DNA of 60,000 nt from the NCBI GenBank assembly GCA_903813345.2, contig CAIIXF020000010.1, positions 29,384,828-29,444,827 on the forward strand. Reading direction: 5' to 3'. Under the pieces are notes generated by a model. The model saw nothing but the letters and a program-made list of their open reading frames with translations. It had not been told where the DNA came from and ran no database searches. This DNA comes from Owenia fusiformis (lineage: Eukaryota; Annelida; Polychaeta; Sabellida; Oweniidae). Positions 57,163 to 60,000 of the stretch are shown here, one piece after another. The translations under genes were made by a program, and so were the position numbers. Position 1 is the stretch's first letter. Every line of letters begins with the position of its first letter.

Positions 57163-58759
57163 TTACCTAGATTTTTATATATCTAAAGAAGTACCTTAGA
57201 AGTACACTAATCCCTCAATGCATATAACTTTCTAGGTAAGAACCAGGCGTTATATGAACAAAGCAGGAGTTTATCATGACCTTCCTCTCTCTAAAAATAA
57301 GTAGGTCAACACAATTGCAAACATAAATAATCCCCTCTCAACGACTATTTTAAAATGACTCTTTATGTGTACAAAATATTAATCCAATGAGTGTATAGAG
57401 TGACACAATCAAACAATGGGACGTCTGCCAAGTTGGGTTTATATATTCTGGAGTCATTTTCTGAGACTGATAAAAAATTCACATTTTCACAGGAAGTGAT
57501 ACATACCTCCCAAATCAACTAAAATATACATATATCAGTAATCCTGAATGTTTTTTAATTGCTATTTCTTGAAAATATACATATTTATCTTCAATTTGGT
57601 CCAACATATCAAGGATATTAACGACATTGCATTTTTCAAAAAATGTTAAGTGACCCCAGGGGTGTCTATAGCCATTCGTTCTTTTCAATGTTTAGAGCTG
57701 CTTATATATCAGTTACCTCACGGGCCCTGTGTGATGGAGCATTATCTTGATGATATATCATATGGTTGATCAACACTGGGCGCTTTTTACGAACTGCATC
57801 CATGAAGGTCTTTCGCAAGACCTGCAACATGAATGTGAATTCAACCCCAGGAAAATTAAGGACTGTGGGCATGGAAATGAAGGTCAGATAGCATTTATCG
57901 AAATTGTATTTTAAGAATATATATGTTGATAACATCACTAGTGATTGCTACAATTTGTATTTAGGCCTACAGATGTCCTTGATATATGTCAGTTGTTACA
58001 GGACTTAAAGATTTACCTTAGCTAGGTAGCGGCCAGTGATGGTTACTCGGTCTGGAACTGTGTGGGTTAGCAGGATGCCATTGATGTCAGCAAACAGCAT
58101 TATCATGACTTTCTTCATTGATCTTTTCAGTTTGAATTTTCTTGGAATGGGAGAGTTTTTACCTATCCATTGCATGCTCTGTCTTTTTGTTTCTGGGTCA
58201 TAGAAACAAACTAGACTTTCATCCATTGTCACCAAACGTTGGAGAAATGTTGGATCTCTGCTGGCACGGCGAAGGAAAGTTCTACACATTTTGACCCTTG
58301 CCTTTCTCTCTTCCTCAGTTAGATCCCGCAAAATCCACTTTGAAGTTACTTTACGCATATTCAGCTTAGATTTCAGGATGAATCGTACACTTCCATAACT
58401 GATTCCACTCAATTCACTGAGCTTTCTAACAGACGATCTCCTGTCTTTGTAGGCTAGATTTTTAATAGTCAAAATGTTCGCTTTGGAAGCTGTGACAGTA
58501 GATTTACAGCCTGACCTGACATCATCATCAACTGAGTTGCGTCCAAGTTCAAACCTTTTAAACCAATGTCTAATAAAGTAATAGCTCCCACAAGCTTCCC
58601 CATATGTAGTTCTACAGTCCTCCACAGCTTTTTCTAATGTGTGTCCCTTTTTCACTGATATTTTTATACAAAGTCTCTGTTCTTTTAGATTTGCATTTAC
58701 CATGCAACTTAGGAAGCAGAGTCTCCCTTTTGTGATGCATATGCGGATCAATTGTAACC

Positions 58760-59560
58760 TCTTTATTGTTTGAAAAGAACATCTATGACATCACAACCAT
58801 TGTTCTGAATATTGGATCAATCTCCAGTAAACAATGTTTATAAAAAATTACCCAAACTGAATGTTTTTGTTATGAGAAATATTGTTGCATGTGCAATTGC
58901 AGTAAAATTATGGGCAGCTCCGGTGGCTCATTCCTCCCGTTGCTATGACAACCATAATTTTTTGCCATACTTGGCAATGGGCTTGAAAATGGAATCAAAA
59001 GATGCGGAATTCTACACTCTATGTCTGTACCAAATGTCAATGGAAATAAACAAATATAAAAGAAAATAAAGCAAAAAGTAGCGAATATATTGCTCGGCCC
59101 TTGTAGAGTGCCCTCCAGGTTAGTTTGACTACTCTTATTCCATACGTATTACCCCCTCTGAAAATACGGTGAATTAAAGTATATTTAGAAAATATGTATA
59201 TCTTGCACTTATGTAATTAAGTCAATGGGGGAGTTTCCATATAGCTTTGAAATCTCGATAATTCTCGTTTTTGTGTGATTTTAAGAGATTTGCACTTTTA
59301 ATAACCTCTAACGGCTTACCTTTCTTTCTTTTTGATAGAATATTTGAATTGAGCGAAAAAAACTCCATAATACTAACTTTGATTTCTACAGTTATGTCAG
59401 GTATCATTTAAAAAACAACTTTGGCCAGATCCCCATTGACGCGATGCTAAGATTCTGTAAAGGTAGAATTAGATCTATGACGGTTACAGAATTACAAGCA
59501 ACACATACAATTAACATACCAATCTATTCCTTACAATCTCAAATACAATTTGAGAGGGAA
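58760..59560. other. AT-rich flank, no gene seen
   Basis: Follows the 5' side of the minus-strand mariner transposase. The open frames 58812-59069 and 59222-59407 show no domain. The transposon's own end was searched for by eye here without success. Confidence 0.4.
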
Positions 59561-59568
59561 AGGGAAAT

Positions 59569-59890
59569 AATTTATGTTACCATAGCAGCCAATTGACCAG
59601 CATTGATGGCACTTGTCATACTGATAGGACATAATAAGCAGATGATTACCTGTAAATATCAAGATATTAGATTGGATATTCTAGGAAGTATACACGACTT
59701 TCATAGTACCCCTTAATGAGCACTTTTTAACAAGTGATATCTGTTACCATAGCAACCAATTGTTACATATATTAATGAAACTAATAATAGTGGTATGAAA
59801 TGATAAGTAGATGATTACCTGTAGATATCAAGATGATTGGCTGTATATTCTAGGAAATATAGATGGCTTTCATTGTATTCCCTTAAAATC
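59569..59890 (+). repeat. Two-copy tandem repeat, about 170-bp period
   Basis: TGTTACCATAGCAGCCAATT near 59572 and TGTTACCATAGCAACCAATT near 59742. Each is followed about 65 bp later by GATGATTACCTGTA.ATATCA and by TATTCTAGGAA.TATA. About 80 percent identity by eye. No function is evident. Confidence 0.85.
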
Positions 59891-60000
59891 ACACCAGGGG
59901 GTATAAATCTGCATACCATTCACATTTCCCCAAAGTCAGCTCATGAATATTATAATTAGCAAACCTGCAATCTCTGACGTCAGAGTAGGGCAGATTTTCG

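Larger units (their letters stand above)
54058..57704. mobile_element. 3.6-kb insertion inside the mariner transposase
   Basis: The two halves of the transposase meet this segment at TATAT (54053-54057 and 57705-57709), a likely target duplication. The outer parts (54058-55634, 57166-57704) are AT-rich and have no recognised protein; three diverged repeats of a GGGCAACATT-containing segment occur near 54335, 54500 and 54630. The nested element 55638-57162 was inserted later. No terminal inverted repeats are evident, so its class is unknown. Confidence 0.55.
53777..58703 (-). pseudogene. Mariner transposase with an intron, split by a 3.6-kb insertion
   Basis: Minus-strand pieces in order: 58703-58017 (MVNANLKEQRLCIKIS, helix-turn-helix units, VTMDESLVCFYDPETKRQSM with the first Asp), an apparent intron 57822-58016 (AAG|GTAAATC ... 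TGTTGCAG), 57821-57705 (VLRKTFMDAVRKKRPVL, YHQDNAPSHRA with the second Asp), then after a foreign insertion 54052-53777 (DHAPYSPDLALCDFEIFGKL with the third Asp, then ELRGQRFGDREEVVEAVHKA). The family cuts and pastes DNA at TA sites using D,D34D. One in-frame stop occurs near 54045 after rejoining, and a frame is lost at the junction. Spacing between the HRA and HAPYSPDL motifs fits mariner once the insertion is ignored. The ends of this element were not identified. Confidence 0.82.

Overview
The window is AT-rich animal genomic DNA, not bacterial: protein-coding genes are split into short exons with GT/AG borders, and the space between them is packed with eukaryotic transposons. A fibronectin-III receptor tyrosine kinase, an SLC5 (SMCT-like) transporter, a single-exon rhodopsin-like receptor, mariner and non-LTR elements, and MADF and C2H2 proteins together suggest an invertebrate metazoan, probably a marine deuterostome or lophotrochozoan. 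The sequence does not settle the phylum.

Layout. 1-6.0 kb: minisatellite, then the 3' ten exons of a receptor tyrosine kinase (+). 6.5-7.6 kb: a TA-flanked inverted-repeat element. 9.1-10.0 kb: a class A GPCR (+) whose N-terminus looks frameshifted. 12.1-27.6 kb: a full SLC5 sodium-coupled monocarboxylate transporter-like gene (-), reconstructed as 14 exons with consistent phase (589 codons), including a candidate 8-nt microexon. Its introns hold MITEs, a long inverted-repeat pair, a 97-bp palindrome and two reverse transcriptase relics.

28.4-41.9 kb is a nest of transposons. A host element, here called X (ends CACACTACCCTACC, 5-bp target duplication TAAAG), is present twice. Copy A (about 28.7-38.6 kb) carries three insertions: a 1.8-kb element with Transib/RAG-like ends (CACGGTG, 5-bp duplication AATAC), a 5.6-kb element encoding an OTU protease plus a DUF7869-like putative transposase, and a 1.2-kb fragment of a retrotransposon with a CCHC plus restriction-like endonuclease end. 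Copy B (38.9-41.9 kb) carries a snapback mariner with 676-bp arms. The two copies serve as each other's empty sites, so the insertion borders can be read directly.

42-60 kb: more TA-flanked elements, a small single-pass membrane protein gene with a tandemly duplicated exon (45.8-47.0 kb), a GC-rich MITE, a 3-kb duplicated repeat rich in AGGTCA motifs, and a mariner transposase on the minus strand that has an apparent spliceosomal intron and is split by a 3.6-kb insertion. That insertion itself contains a 1.5-kb TTA-flanked element with a MADF-domain gene.

The three host genes are not functionally linked. The strongest candidates for something undescribed are the OTU/DUF7869 transposon and the Transib-like element carrying zinc-finger gene pieces. 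All boundaries, splice sites and domain calls were read by eye, without searches.
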